Part shown: one piece after another, positions 44,274 through 52,223 of the stretch | Layout of the letters: every line of letters starts with the position of its first letter | Numbering within the stretch: position 1 is the first letter of the stretch | Source: Rhizobium sp. AC27/96 | Lineage (GTDB): Bacteria > Pseudomonadota > Alphaproteobacteria > Rhizobiales > Rhizobiaceae | Length of the DNA stretch: 64,000 nt | Assembly (NCBI RefSeq): GCF_001692325.1 | Contig: NZ_LXKN01000018.1 | Coordinates: forward strand, 868,001-932,000 | Direction: 5' to 3' | Translations under genes and position numbers: made by a program | The notes under the pieces: generated by a model | Databases searched by the model: none | What the model was told of the DNA's origin: nothing | What the model saw: only the letters and a program-made list of their open reading frames with translations

Positions 44274-45109
44274 GCCGTCGCCCTCCGCATTTTCGGATCT
44301 AGAATATCGCGCAGGGCATCGCCGAGCAGGTTGAAGCCGAGAATGGAGATCATGATGGTCACGCCGGGGAAGATCAGCAGCCAGGGCGCCGTCTCCATGA
44401 GGTTGCGGCTGTCGCTCAGCATCAAGCCCAATGAGGAGGCGGGCGGCTGGGTTCCAAGCCCGAGAAAACTCAAGCCGGCTTCCGTCAAGAGCGACCAGGC
44501 AAGCGCCAGCGTCACCTGCACGGTCAGCGGTGCCACGAGATTGAGCAGCAGATGTCGCGTCAGGATATAAGATCGGCTGCTGCCAAAGGTGCGGGCGGCG
44601 TCGACAAAATCGCGTCCCTTCAACGACAGCGCCGGACCGCGCACGACGCGGGTAAAGATCGGGGTGTAGACGATGGCGATCGCCGCAACGCTGGTCCAGG
44701 TCCCCGGCCCGACGATGGAGATGATCAGAAGCGCGAGAAGGATGGCGGGGAAGGCCAGAAGTACATCCATCATGCGCATGATCACGCCATCCCACCGCTT
44801 GCCCGACCAGGCGGCGGTCAGGCCGAGTACAGTGCCGATCAGGGTCGCGGTGGCCACCGAAAGGAAGGCTACGGTGAAAGATTCGCCGATGCCGCGCATC
44901 AGACGGCTCGCCACGTCGCGGCCGAAGAGATCGGTGCCCATCCAATAGGTAAGGCTCGGGGCATGCAGGCGGTCGATGCGGTTCTGCATCAAGGGATCGT
45001 GCGGCGTCACGCCCAGCGTGCCGAGAATGGCAAGCACGATATAGATGAGCACGATAACGCCGCCGATACGGCCGCTCATGTGTCCGAAAATCGCTTTGAC
45101 GATCCGCAT
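44270..45109 (-). CDS. Peptide-type ABC transporter permease (DppC-like)
   Basis: 279-aa inner-membrane permease. The N-terminal membrane segment (about residues 15-37) is followed by HDPLMQNRIDRLHAPSLTYWMGTDLFGRDVASRLMRG, the DppC/OppC hallmark. The EAA region is FVDAARTFGSSRSYILTRHLLLNLVAPLTV. It overlaps the upstream permease by one base and the downstream ATPase by 4 nt. Confidence 0.94.
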   Translation of the reverse strand: MRIVKAIFGHMSGRIGGVIVLIYIVLAILGTLGVTPHDPLMQNRIDRLHAPSLTYWMGTDLFGRDVASRLMRGIGESFTVAFLSVATATLIGTVLGLTAAWSGKRWDGVIMRMMDVLLAFPAILLALLIISIVGPGTWTSVAAIAIVYTPIFTRVVRGPALSLKGRDFVDAARTFGSSRSYILTRHLLLNLVAPLTVQVTLALAWSLLTEAGLSFLGLGTQPPASSLGLMLSDSRNLMETAPWLLIFPGVTIMISILGFNLLGDALRDILDPKMRRATA

Positions 45110-46068
45110 CAGCCTTCTCCCAGCCGCACGCGCGGATCGAGTGCGACATAGGCAAGATCGACGAGCAGATTGACGATCATGAAGTTGAAGGCGATGAACA
45201 GCACACTGCCCTGTACCAGCGCATAGTCGCGCTGCAGGATGGCGTCGAGCACCATGCGTCCGAGGCCCGGCAGAGCATAGATCTGCTCCACCAGCACCGC
45301 GCCGCCGAGCAGATAGCCGAATTCGACACCGCTCAGCGTCACCACCGGGATCAAAGCATTCGGCAAGACATGCCGCCAGATGACACCACGCGCCGGCACG
45401 CCGCGACTGCGCGCCGTGCGGACATAATCATCGCTCAGAACATCGAGCATGGCCGAGCGCACGACGCGCGTGACCGAAGCTGCGAAGGCAAAGCCGAGTG
45501 TCAGCGCCGGCAGGATCATCTGGCCGAGATTACCGAGCGGATCCTGCCAGATGGGCGTAAACTCACCCATGGTCGGCAGGACGCCGAAGCCGGCCGACAA
45601 GGCATAGATCAGTAGAAGCCCGAGAACGAAATTCGGCGTGGACTGCCCGATCATGGCGACGATACGCACAAGAAGATCGGACAGCTTTTCGTTTCGTGTC
45701 GCGGCAAAGACGCCCGCCGGCAGGCCGATGGCAAGCGCGATCACCATGGAGAGCAAGGCAAGCTCAAGCGTCAGCGGAAAACGCTCGAGGATGATATCGA
45801 GCACCGGCTTGCCGTAAGTGACGGAGATGCCGAGATTGCCCTGGAACAGACCCAGCAGCCAATGCCAGTACTGAACAGGCCAGGACTGATCGATGCCGAA
45901 ATAGGCGGCCAGGGCCTGCCGCTGCTCCGGCGTCAGCAGGCCCGCATTGGTTCCGAGCATCGCCGTGATCGCATCGCCCGGCACCAGCCGGATGGCGACG
46001 AAGACGAAGATGGATACACCCAGCATGATCAGCGGGAATATCATCAGCCGGCGCGTCAGGTATGCCAT
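45109..46068 (-). CDS. Peptide-type ABC transporter permease (DppB-like)
   Basis: 319-aa permease starting MAYLTRRLMIFPLIMLGVSIFVFVAIRLVPGDA, the DppB/OppB N-terminus. Also seen are WPVQYWHWLLGLFQGNLGISVTYGKPV and YVRTARSRGVPARGVIWRHVLPNALIPVVTLSG. It is 27 bp after the binding-protein gene. Confidence 0.94.
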   Translation of the reverse strand: MAYLTRRLMIFPLIMLGVSIFVFVAIRLVPGDAITAMLGTNAGLLTPEQRQALAAYFGIDQSWPVQYWHWLLGLFQGNLGISVTYGKPVLDIILERFPLTLELALLSMVIALAIGLPAGVFAATRNEKLSDLLVRIVAMIGQSTPNFVLGLLLIYALSAGFGVLPTMGEFTPIWQDPLGNLGQMILPALTLGFAFAASVTRVVRSAMLDVLSDDYVRTARSRGVPARGVIWRHVLPNALIPVVTLSGVEFGYLLGGAVLVEQIYALPGLGRMVLDAILQRDYALVQGSVLFIAFNFMIVNLLVDLAYVALDPRVRLGEG

Positions 46069-46095
46069 GGAACTTCCCTTAAATCTCGACTGCCG

Positions 46096-47616
46096 TCACT
46101 TGATCGAGACTTTGGCGAGGCCGAACAGCGAGCCCGTCGGCGTCGGCACGAAGCCTTCGACGTTTTTCTGCTCCGCCGTGTAGCCATAGGCCGTGTAGAG
46201 CCAGATCCAGGGCGAGACTTCGGCGATATGCTTCTCGAATTCGGCAAAAATCGCCTTGCGCTTGGCCGGATCGGTTTCGGCGCGGCCCTTCTGCATCAGG
46301 CTGTCGAGCGTATCGTCGATGTAGTTGGCGACCTTCTGCAGATTGCCGGTTTTCGTCCAATAACGGTTATACATCGAATAGGGATCGGCACTGCCGCCGT
46401 TGAGCGCGACCGCCATGTCGAAGTTGCCCTTGAGCCAGGTATCGACGTAGACATTGAGCTCCATCACCTTGATATCGAGCTTGATGCCGATTTCGGCGAG
46501 CTGCGATTGGATGACCTGCGCTTCGGCGGTGGCGGTTGGCGGTTCGCCGGTAGCGGCGATCACGGTCGCCGAGAAACCATTGGCAAGACCTGCATCGGCC
46601 ATCAGCTTCTTGGCCTTGGCCACATCGCGCGTATAGCAGAACAGTTGGCTAGGGTCGGTCGCATAGAGCGGCATCGTCAACGGCCCGGTCACCTTGCCCT
46701 CTCCGAGAGCGGCGGTATCCATCACATCCTTGCGGTCGATGGCGCAGGAGATCGCCTGGCGTACGGCAAGCTGATCCATCGGCTTGCGCGAAGGATTGAG
46801 CTGCAGAACATTGTAGGAGAGGACCGGCGTGCGAGTGAGCTGCAGCTTCGGCTCCTTGGGAACTAATGTTGCCACGAGCGGATCATTCAGAAGCGCAAAA
46901 TCGATCTGGCCGGTGCGCAACGAGGCGAGGATTGCGGTCTCGTCCGGCAATACGCTGATATTGATGCCATCGACGCCGACAGCGCCGCCTGCCCAATCCT
47001 TGTTGGCGCTCAGCACTTCCTTCGAGTTCGGAACCCAGCCGTCGAGTTTGAAGGGGCCGGAGCCGATCGCCTTGGTACCGATGGTGCCGGCGGTGATTTC
47101 ACTTGCCGGAACGATTGCCGCGTTGAGGCTCGTCATCGCTGTCAGGAGAGGAACGTCGGGCTGAGACAGGTTGAAAACCACGGTAGCGGCATCGGGCGTA
47201 TCGATACTCGCGATCGACAGGAAGTTGGCACGAGCAACGGCGCCGGTCGCCTGATCGAGAACACGCTGGAAGGAGGCCTTCACGTCAGCCGAAGTGACCG
47301 GGGCACCGTTCTGGAATTTTGCCTTGGCGTTGAGCTTGAAAGTTAGTTGCTTGCCGTCGGCTGAAAACTGCCAGCTGTCGGCGATGCCGGGTACGATCTG
47401 CAGATTGCCGTCGAGGCGAACGAGCGGCTCGTAGATCAACTCCAGAAGGCGGATGGAGGAGAAGGCAGTCTGCTTGTGTGGGTCGAGCCCGGTCGCATCC
47501 TGCGACCACGCCATGCGCAGCGTCGCTGCTTCCACCGGCATCGCGACCGTCGCCAGGCCAATCCCCACGGCCAGCGCCATTCCCGAAATCAGCGTCTTTC
47601 CAAAATTCCCCTTCAT
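46096..47616 (-). CDS. ABC transporter substrate-binding protein, family 5 (peptide/muropeptide type)
   Basis: 506-aa periplasmic binding protein (SBP_bac_5). A Sec signal covers about residues 1-30 (GKTLISGMALAVGIGLATVAMPVEA). Typical body segments are DATGLDPHKQTAFSSIRLLELIYEPLVRLDG, IVPGIADSWQFSADGKQLTFKL and YNVLQLNPSRKPMDQLAVRQAISCAIDRKDVM. GGAGG lies 7 nt before the ATG at 47616; the ATG two codons upstream is too close to the site. It follows murQ by 81 bp and precedes the two permeases. Family 5 proteins bind peptides, and some (for example YepA of Agrobacterium) bind muropeptides. Linkage to murQ and anmK makes a cell-wall fragment the best guess. Confidence 0.92.
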   Translation of the reverse strand: MKGNFGKTLISGMALAVGIGLATVAMPVEAATLRMAWSQDATGLDPHKQTAFSSIRLLELIYEPLVRLDGNLQIVPGIADSWQFSADGKQLTFKLNAKAKFQNGAPVTSADVKASFQRVLDQATGAVARANFLSIASIDTPDAATVVFNLSQPDVPLLTAMTSLNAAIVPASEITAGTIGTKAIGSGPFKLDGWVPNSKEVLSANKDWAGGAVGVDGINISVLPDETAILASLRTGQIDFALLNDPLVATLVPKEPKLQLTRTPVLSYNVLQLNPSRKPMDQLAVRQAISCAIDRKDVMDTAALGEGKVTGPLTMPLYATDPSQLFCYTRDVAKAKKLMADAGLANGFSATVIAATGEPPTATAEAQVIQSQLAEIGIKLDIKVMELNVYVDTWLKGNFDMAVALNGGSADPYSMYNRYWTKTGNLQKVANYIDDTLDSLMQKGRAETDPAKRKAIFAEFEKHIAEVSPWIWLYTAYGYTAEQKNVEGFVPTPTGSLFGLAKVSIK

Positions 47617-47697
47617 TCCCATTCCTCCAAATTTTTTTAAATGTCCCCGGCCGATTTTGGCCCATTGATTGCCACCGCGGCTTGCCGCGATGTTCGT

Positions 47698-48621
47698 TTA
47701 AGCAGTTTTCGCATTGATGGCCTTGCGCAGGAATCCATCAGCGTTTTGCAATGCCGCGCGGGCTTCTTCAATGCCCATTCCGGTTATTTCCATGAGAATG
47801 GCAAGCTTGACGTCATTTCCCGTCAGGTCGAGAACGCGACGCGCCTCCTGCTGCGAAGAACCGGTCGCCTGCATGACGATGCGCGCGGCGCGCGCCACCA
47901 GCTTCTTGTTGCTGGCGCTGACATCAACCATCAGATTCTGGTAGCTTTTGCCGATGCGGATCATGCTGGCCGTCGTCAGCATGTTGAGGATGAGCTTCTG
48001 TGCCGTGCCGGACTTCAGGCGCGTCGAACCCGTCAGGATTTCCGGCCCGACAACCGGGGAAATGGCCAGATCGGCAATGCCGGCGATGATGGAATTGGGA
48101 TTGCAGGACAGGGCGACCGTAAAGGCGCCGATGCTTTTCGCATAATTCAAGCCGCCGATGACATAGGGGGTGCGGCCGCTGACGGCGATGCCGACGACGA
48201 CATCAGCCTTCGTCAGCATGATCTCTTCCAGCGCCTGGCGGCCCTGCTCCGGATCGTCCTCTGCCCCTTCGATCGAGCGCCGCAGCGCATCCGGACCGCC
48301 GGCAATCAGACCGACAACCATATCCGGAGGCACACTAAAGGTCGGCGGGCATTCGGAAGCATCGAGCACGCCAAGCCGGCCGCTGGTGCCCGCTCCCATG
48401 TAGATCAACCGGCCACCCTTCTGAAAGGCGGCGACGATCTGGTTGACGGCAGCGGCGATCGCCGGGATGACCTTTTCGACGGCGATCGGCACCGTCTGGT
48501 CCTCATAATTCATCTCGCGCAGGATATCGAAGGTCGGCAGCAGATCGATATGCATCGTATTCGGATTGCGGCCTTCGGAAACCAACTGCTCCAGTTCGGA
48601 TATCAACTTCTGCTCTGTCAT
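47698..48621 (-). CDS. murQ: N-acetylmuramic acid 6-phosphate etherase MurQ
   Basis: 307-aa SIS-domain etherase that cuts MurNAc-6-P to GlcNAc-6-P and D-lactate. Recognised from GRLIYMGAGTSGRLGVLDASECPPTF (with the catalytic-region Glu90), SIEGAEDD, VGIAVSGRTPYVIGGLNYAK, LKSGTAQKLILNMLTTASMIRIGK and a C-terminal QEARRVLDLTGNDVKLAILMEITG. Length is normal. The start is ATG at 48621 with a weak GAGAG site. It heads the leftward run murQ, SBP, two permeases, ATPase, hydrolase, anmK. An operator-like palindrome lies about 220 bp upstream. Confidence 0.96.
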   Translation of the reverse strand: MTEQKLISELEQLVSEGRNPNTMHIDLLPTFDILREMNYEDQTVPIAVEKVIPAIAAAVNQIVAAFQKGGRLIYMGAGTSGRLGVLDASECPPTFSVPPDMVVGLIAGGPDALRRSIEGAEDDPEQGRQALEEIMLTKADVVVGIAVSGRTPYVIGGLNYAKSIGAFTVALSCNPNSIIAGIADLAISPVVGPEILTGSTRLKSGTAQKLILNMLTTASMIRIGKSYQNLMVDVSASNKKLVARAARIVMQATGSSQQEARRVLDLTGNDVKLAILMEITGMGIEEARAALQNADGFLRKAINAKTA

Positions 48622-48801
48622 GGGACTGCTCTCGAAATGACGCTTCGATACCAATAGGTCAGGGATAGCGAGCTCGACCAATGGGGCGTCGGGCCTGCCG
48701 CGGCAAAATTCGGTTCTCAACACATCGGAAGGCTGACATCAGCCAGGCGCAGCAGCCCTTTTCGGCTTTGTTCCGCGCCCACTCCCTGTTTACCTTCGTT
48801 A

Positions 48802-48830
48802 ACATTATGGCCGTTTATTCCTTTCGTCAA
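48802..48830 (-). promoter_or_regulatory. Predicted promoter of the murQ operon
   Basis: Reading leftward, TTGACG (complement of 48825-48830) is followed after 17 bp by TAATGT (complement of 48802-48807), or CATAAT after 15 bp. The box pair overlaps one arm of the 48814-48846 inverted repeat and lies just downstream of the GGAAT-N5-ATTCC palindrome. The spacing is ordinary; the call is by eye. Confidence 0.4.
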
Positions 48831-48846
48831 TCCAGAAAGGAATAAA
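48814..48846. repeat. 12-bp inverted repeat upstream of murQ
   Basis: TTTATTCCTTTC (48814-48825) and GAAAGGAATAAA (48835-48846) are perfect inverted copies 9 bp apart. The arms carry the same ATTCC/GGAAT half-sites as the neighbouring palindrome and may be further contacts for the RpiR regulator; it is too AT-rich to be a convincing terminator of the kinase gene. Confidence 0.55.
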
Positions 48847-48853
48847 ATATTCC
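48839..48853. promoter_or_regulatory. Candidate RpiR/MurR operator upstream of murQ
   Basis: GGAAT-AAAAT-ATTCC, a perfect 5+5 palindrome with a 5-bp A/T spacer. The same GGAAT-N5-ATTCC occurs at 51137-51151 in front of the rpiR and murA genes. It sits just upstream of the -35 box of the murQ promoter. Confidence 0.65.
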
Positions 48854-48892
48854 ATATCGGTCGTGCGAAAATTCCAGCCTCGATCGTATCGT

Positions 48893-49783
48893 TCAATGTT
48901 GGCAAATCGCCCTTCTGGCGAGGATGATGGCACCCGATACGGCATCGCCGTCGATCGGCTTGAGACTGCGGCGTACATCCGGCGCAAGCCAAGGCTCCAA
49001 TGGGCTTGCAAGCCCGCCAAGCAGGCAGACGCGCGGCGCGCCCTTCTCGAACAGGGTGCGCACCAATGTATCGATATGCCCAGCCGCATTCTGCACGATG
49101 CGCCGCGCCACTGAATCTCCCTGGTCTGCATGACGCAGAACCATGGGTGCGAGTGCGGCATAATCGGTGGCGGAAGCGCGATCCATCCAGGCGACAGCCT
49201 CCGCCGGATCATTCTGGAACCGCTGCATGATCTCGGCCAGCAACGCCGTCTTCTGCTCGCGACCGTCGTGCGCGCGGAGCGCAAGCTGCACTGCCTTCAG
49301 CCCGAGATAAGCGCCACTGCCCTCGTCCGAAATCGGAAAGCCGTAGCCGCCAACGCGCAATTGCCGACCCTCGACGAGACCGAGCCCGATGGACCCCGTG
49401 CCGGCAATGACGATCGCGCCATCGCGGCCGGAATGAGCGCCGAGGCAAGCCCCCTCGCCATCGCTGACAAAATCTATGCTGGCGAAGGGATGTTCTATGG
49501 CTCGAAGGGCAGCCAGAGCACCTTTGCGGCTGATCCCAGCCAGGCCGACGCCTGCATGGATATGCCTGATATCCGCTGCACTCAGACCTGCCTCCTCGAT
49601 TGCCGCATCGAAAGCCCTCGTGATCGAAGCCCATGCCTGCTCGATGCCGAGCCGGGTCGTCGCGGGGCCGGACAATCCCTGCCCCAATACCGTACCGTCA
49701 GCATCCTCAATGCGGGCGCGGCAACCGGTACCGCCGCCATCGAGGCCAAGGAAATAATGGGCGCTTTTGGCTATATCGCTCAT
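48893..49783 (-). CDS. N-acetylglucosamine kinase-like protein (BadF/BadG/BcrA/BcrD ATPase family)
   Basis: 296-aa ASKHA-fold sugar kinase of the BadF family, probably phosphorylating GlcNAc to GlcNAc-6-P. The phosphate-1 loop is FLGLDGGGTGCRARI. DGAIVIAGTGSIGLGLVEG and VGGYGFPISDEGSGAYLGLKAV fit the GlcNAc/glucosamine kinase group, and VCLLGGLASPL is the adenosine motif. Its ATG overlaps the murA stop by 4 nt, so it is the second gene of a leftward murA-kinase operon. GlcNAc released from muropeptides would enter the same pool as the MurQ product. Confidence 0.85.
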   Translation of the reverse strand: MSDIAKSAHYFLGLDGGGTGCRARIEDADGTVLGQGLSGPATTRLGIEQAWASITRAFDAAIEEAGLSAADIRHIHAGVGLAGISRKGALAALRAIEHPFASIDFVSDGEGACLGAHSGRDGAIVIAGTGSIGLGLVEGRQLRVGGYGFPISDEGSGAYLGLKAVQLALRAHDGREQKTALLAEIMQRFQNDPAEAVAWMDRASATDYAALAPMVLRHADQGDSVARRIVQNAAGHIDTLVRTLFEKGAPRVCLLGGLASPLEPWLAPDVRRSLKPIDGDAVSGAIILARRAICQH

Positions 49784-51036
49784 GACGTCAATCGCTCGAT
49801 ATCGGCGCCGCAGAGGCGCAGCTTGCGATCGAGCTGCTCGTAGCCGCGATCGAGATGATAGACGCGATTGACGATGGTTTCGCCTTCAGAGACGAGCGCC
49901 GCCAGCACCAGCGAAACCGAGGCGCGAAGGTCCGTCGCCATCACCTGCGCGCCCTTGAGCGGTGCACCACCCCGCACGAGAGCGGTCGTGCCCTGAAGGG
50001 TTATATTCGCGCCAAGGCGCATCAACTCCGGCACATGCATGAAGCGGTTTTCAAACACGGTCTCGCGGATCAGCGACGCGCCCTCGGCGCAGCAGGCAAG
50101 AGCCATGAACTGCGCTTGCACATCCGTCGGGAAACCCGGATAGGGCTCCGTCGTGAGGTCAGTGCCCTTGAGTGGCCGGTCGCTGGAAACAACAAGGCCG
50201 CGGTCGCTCGGCCAGACGCTGACGCCCATGGCTTCCAGCGCCTGCACGACCGAGGCCAGGTTTTCAAGGCGGGCATGGATAAGCTCCAGCTGTCCGCCGG
50301 TAATGGCCGCCGCCACGGCATAGGTGCCGGCCTCGATACGATCCGGGATGCCGTGGTGTTTGGCAGCACGCCAGCTGATATCGCCCTCGATCAGGATGCG
50401 ATGCGTACCCGCCCCCTCGATCCGCGCTCCCATGGCGCTGAGGCAGGCGGCGAGATCCGCAACCTCCGGCTCGCGCGCGGCATTCAGGATTTCCGTCTCG
50501 CCCTTGGCGGCGCAAGCGGCCATCATGGCGGTCTCCGTCGCGCCGACCGATGGCGAGCTCAGCACGATGCGGGCGCCCTTGAGCCCATTCGTGGCAGAGG
50601 CGACGATCACGCCGCCTTCGATCGCAATATCGGCGCCGAGGGTTGCGAGCGCCTTGATATGCATATCGACAGGCCGGGCGCCGATGGCGCAGCCACCGGG
50701 AAGGGAGACACGAGCCTGACCGAAACGGGCAAGCAGCGGCGCCAGCACCAGAACCGTTGCCCGCATACGCCGAACCGTATCGTATGACGTCTCCTTCGAG
50801 ACGATGGCGCTCGAATCGATCGTCGTGCCATGTGCCGCTCGGGTGATCTTCGCGCCATGAAGCGCGATGACGCCAAGCATGTTCTCGACATCGCTGACGA
50901 CAGGCAAGTTGGTGAGTTCCAGCGGATGCGGGCTCAAAAGTGCGGCAGCGATCTGCGGCAGGGCGGCATTCTTGGCGCCGGAAATCGTCACGGCACCCTG
51001 CAACCTTTTGCCGCCAGAGATACGAAGTCTATCCAT
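49780..51036 (-). CDS. murA: UDP-N-acetylglucosamine 1-carboxyvinyltransferase MurA
   Basis: 418-aa MurA, first committed enzyme of peptidoglycan precursor synthesis (adds enolpyruvate to UDP-GlcNAc). Lys22 and Asn23 (GAKNAAL), Cys116 in SLPGGCAIGARPVDMHIKAL (the fosfomycin-sensitive Cys) and PGFPTDVQAQFMAL are all present, so it should be active. The start is ATG at 51036; an in-frame extension to 51120 looks unlike the family. It is cotranscribed with a GlcNAc kinase and divergent from the RpiR gene, not in a housekeeping cell-wall locus. It may be a second, recycling-linked copy; that needs the rest of the genome. Confidence 0.94.
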   Translation of the reverse strand: MDRLRISGGKRLQGAVTISGAKNAALPQIAAALLSPHPLELTNLPVVSDVENMLGVIALHGAKITRAAHGTTIDSSAIVSKETSYDTVRRMRATVLVLAPLLARFGQARVSLPGGCAIGARPVDMHIKALATLGADIAIEGGVIVASATNGLKGARIVLSSPSVGATETAMMAACAAKGETEILNAAREPEVADLAACLSAMGARIEGAGTHRILIEGDISWRAAKHHGIPDRIEAGTYAVAAAITGGQLELIHARLENLASVVQALEAMGVSVWPSDRGLVVSSDRPLKGTDLTTEPYPGFPTDVQAQFMALACCAEGASLIRETVFENRFMHVPELMRLGANITLQGTTALVRGGAPLKGAQVMATDLRASVSLVLAALVSEGETIVNRVYHLDRGYEQLDRKLRLCGADIERLTS

Positions 51037-51131
51037 GATCAGAAACCCGTTGGGGAGAGGTGCGAAATCCCAAAGATAGCCGCCGCCTGCTTCCCCACAA
51101 AGACTATTCACCCATTCCATCTTGTCAACGC

Positions 51132-51156
51132 GAATTGGAATTTTTTATTCCAATTC
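51132..51156. promoter_or_regulatory. Candidate RpiR/MurR operator in the murA-rpiR intergenic region
   Basis: GAATTGGAAT (51132-51141) and ATTCCAATTC (51147-51156) form a perfect 10+10 palindrome around five T residues. Its core GGAAT-N5-ATTCC equals the site upstream of murQ. A TTGACA (complement of 51123-51128) for murA abuts one side and a GATAAT for the rpiR gene the other, so binding could control both directions. Confidence 0.75.
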
Positions 51157-51266
51157 TCTGTGATAATGTTCATTGCGCAGAGCATGGTTGCCCAGCTTCG
51201 CTCAAATGCTATTTTCGCGGTGCTTCTAGAGATGCGTGAATCGGCCTCGGCGGCCCGAAGGAACAG

Positions 51267-52127
51267 ATGTCTATTCTGAAGAAAATCAGCGCGCAGCTCG
51301 AGACCATGGCGCCGGCCGACCGCCAGATCGGGCAATTCATCGTCGACAAACCCGACCAGATGCTGCGTCTTTCATCGGCGGCTCTTGCCGTCGAAACCGG
51401 CCGCAGTCAGTCGAGCGTCGTCAAGTTCAGTCAGAAGCTTGGCTATGCCGGCTATCAGGAACTGAAGCTCGCGGTCAGTGAGGCGAAGGCCCAGGAATGG
51501 CCGGCGCCGGCAGGCATGATCCACGGCACGATCGAAGTGGACGACGGCTATCTGACCATCCTGCAGAAGCTCTTGGGCAGCAAATTGCAGGCCATGCAAC
51601 AGACCATCTCGGTCAACAACGAGGCCGATATCGAAAAGGCGCTGGAAGCCCTTCACGATGCCAGACGCATCCACCTGGCCGGTGTCGGCGCCTCGTCGCT
51701 GGTCGCCAGAGACTTTTCCTACAAGCTGATGAAGCTCGGCCGCAACGTCCTGCACGATAGCGACAGCCATGTGCAGATGGCGAATGCTTCGACGCTCGGG
51801 CCGGACGATCTGCTCTTTGCCCTTTCCTATTCCGGCGCCAGCATCGAGACACTGCGGATCGCCGAGCTGGCAAGCCAACGCAAGGCGACCGTCATCGCCG
51901 TGACCGGACTTCAGGACAATCCGCTTGCCCGTGTCGCCGATATCCGCCTTCATACCGTCGGTGACGAGGACCGCGTTCGCTCTTCATCGATCACGGCGCG
52001 CGATGCTCAGCTGATGCTGACGGATTTGCTGTTCATTCTGCTGGTCCAGCGCCAGCCCGATGCCCACGACTATGTCCACAACAGCGAAACGGCTGTCTCC
52101 GTGCTAAAGGCCAAGCGCCTTTCATAG
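51267..52127 (+). CDS. RpiR-family transcriptional regulator (MurR-like)
   Basis: 286-aa regulator with an N-terminal RpiR HTH (about residues 1-77; SAALAVETGRSQSSVVKFSQKLGYAGYQELKLAV) and a C-terminal SIS phosphosugar-binding domain (about 125-265; IHLAGVGASSLVARDFSYKLMKLG and DDLLFALSYSGASIETLRIAELA). AAGGAA precedes the ATG. It is divergent from murA-kinase and near murQ. In E. coli and B. subtilis, MurR, of the same family, senses MurNAc-6-P and represses murQ. The same role is likely here. Confidence 0.88.
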   Translation: MSILKKISAQLETMAPADRQIGQFIVDKPDQMLRLSSAALAVETGRSQSSVVKFSQKLGYAGYQELKLAVSEAKAQEWPAPAGMIHGTIEVDDGYLTILQKLLGSKLQAMQQTISVNNEADIEKALEALHDARRIHLAGVGASSLVARDFSYKLMKLGRNVLHDSDSHVQMANASTLGPDDLLFALSYSGASIETLRIAELASQRKATVIAVTGLQDNPLARVADIRLHTVGDEDRVRSSSITARDAQLMLTDLLFILLVQRQPDAHDYVHNSETAVSVLKAKRLS

Positions 52128-52223
52128 AGGCCAGTAAACAAGCTGTGACGGCGACAAGTCTATACGCCACGGATTTACGGACGTAGCTTGCGAGCCCTTT
52201 CGCAATGCACCCGGAGATAGCTC

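Noticed and set aside
44274..45155. Extension of the double-ATPase frame to 873 codons
   Set aside because: The extra 294 codons are a shadow of the DppC-like permease gene; the ATG at 44273 overlaps the permease stop and has GGAGGG upstream.
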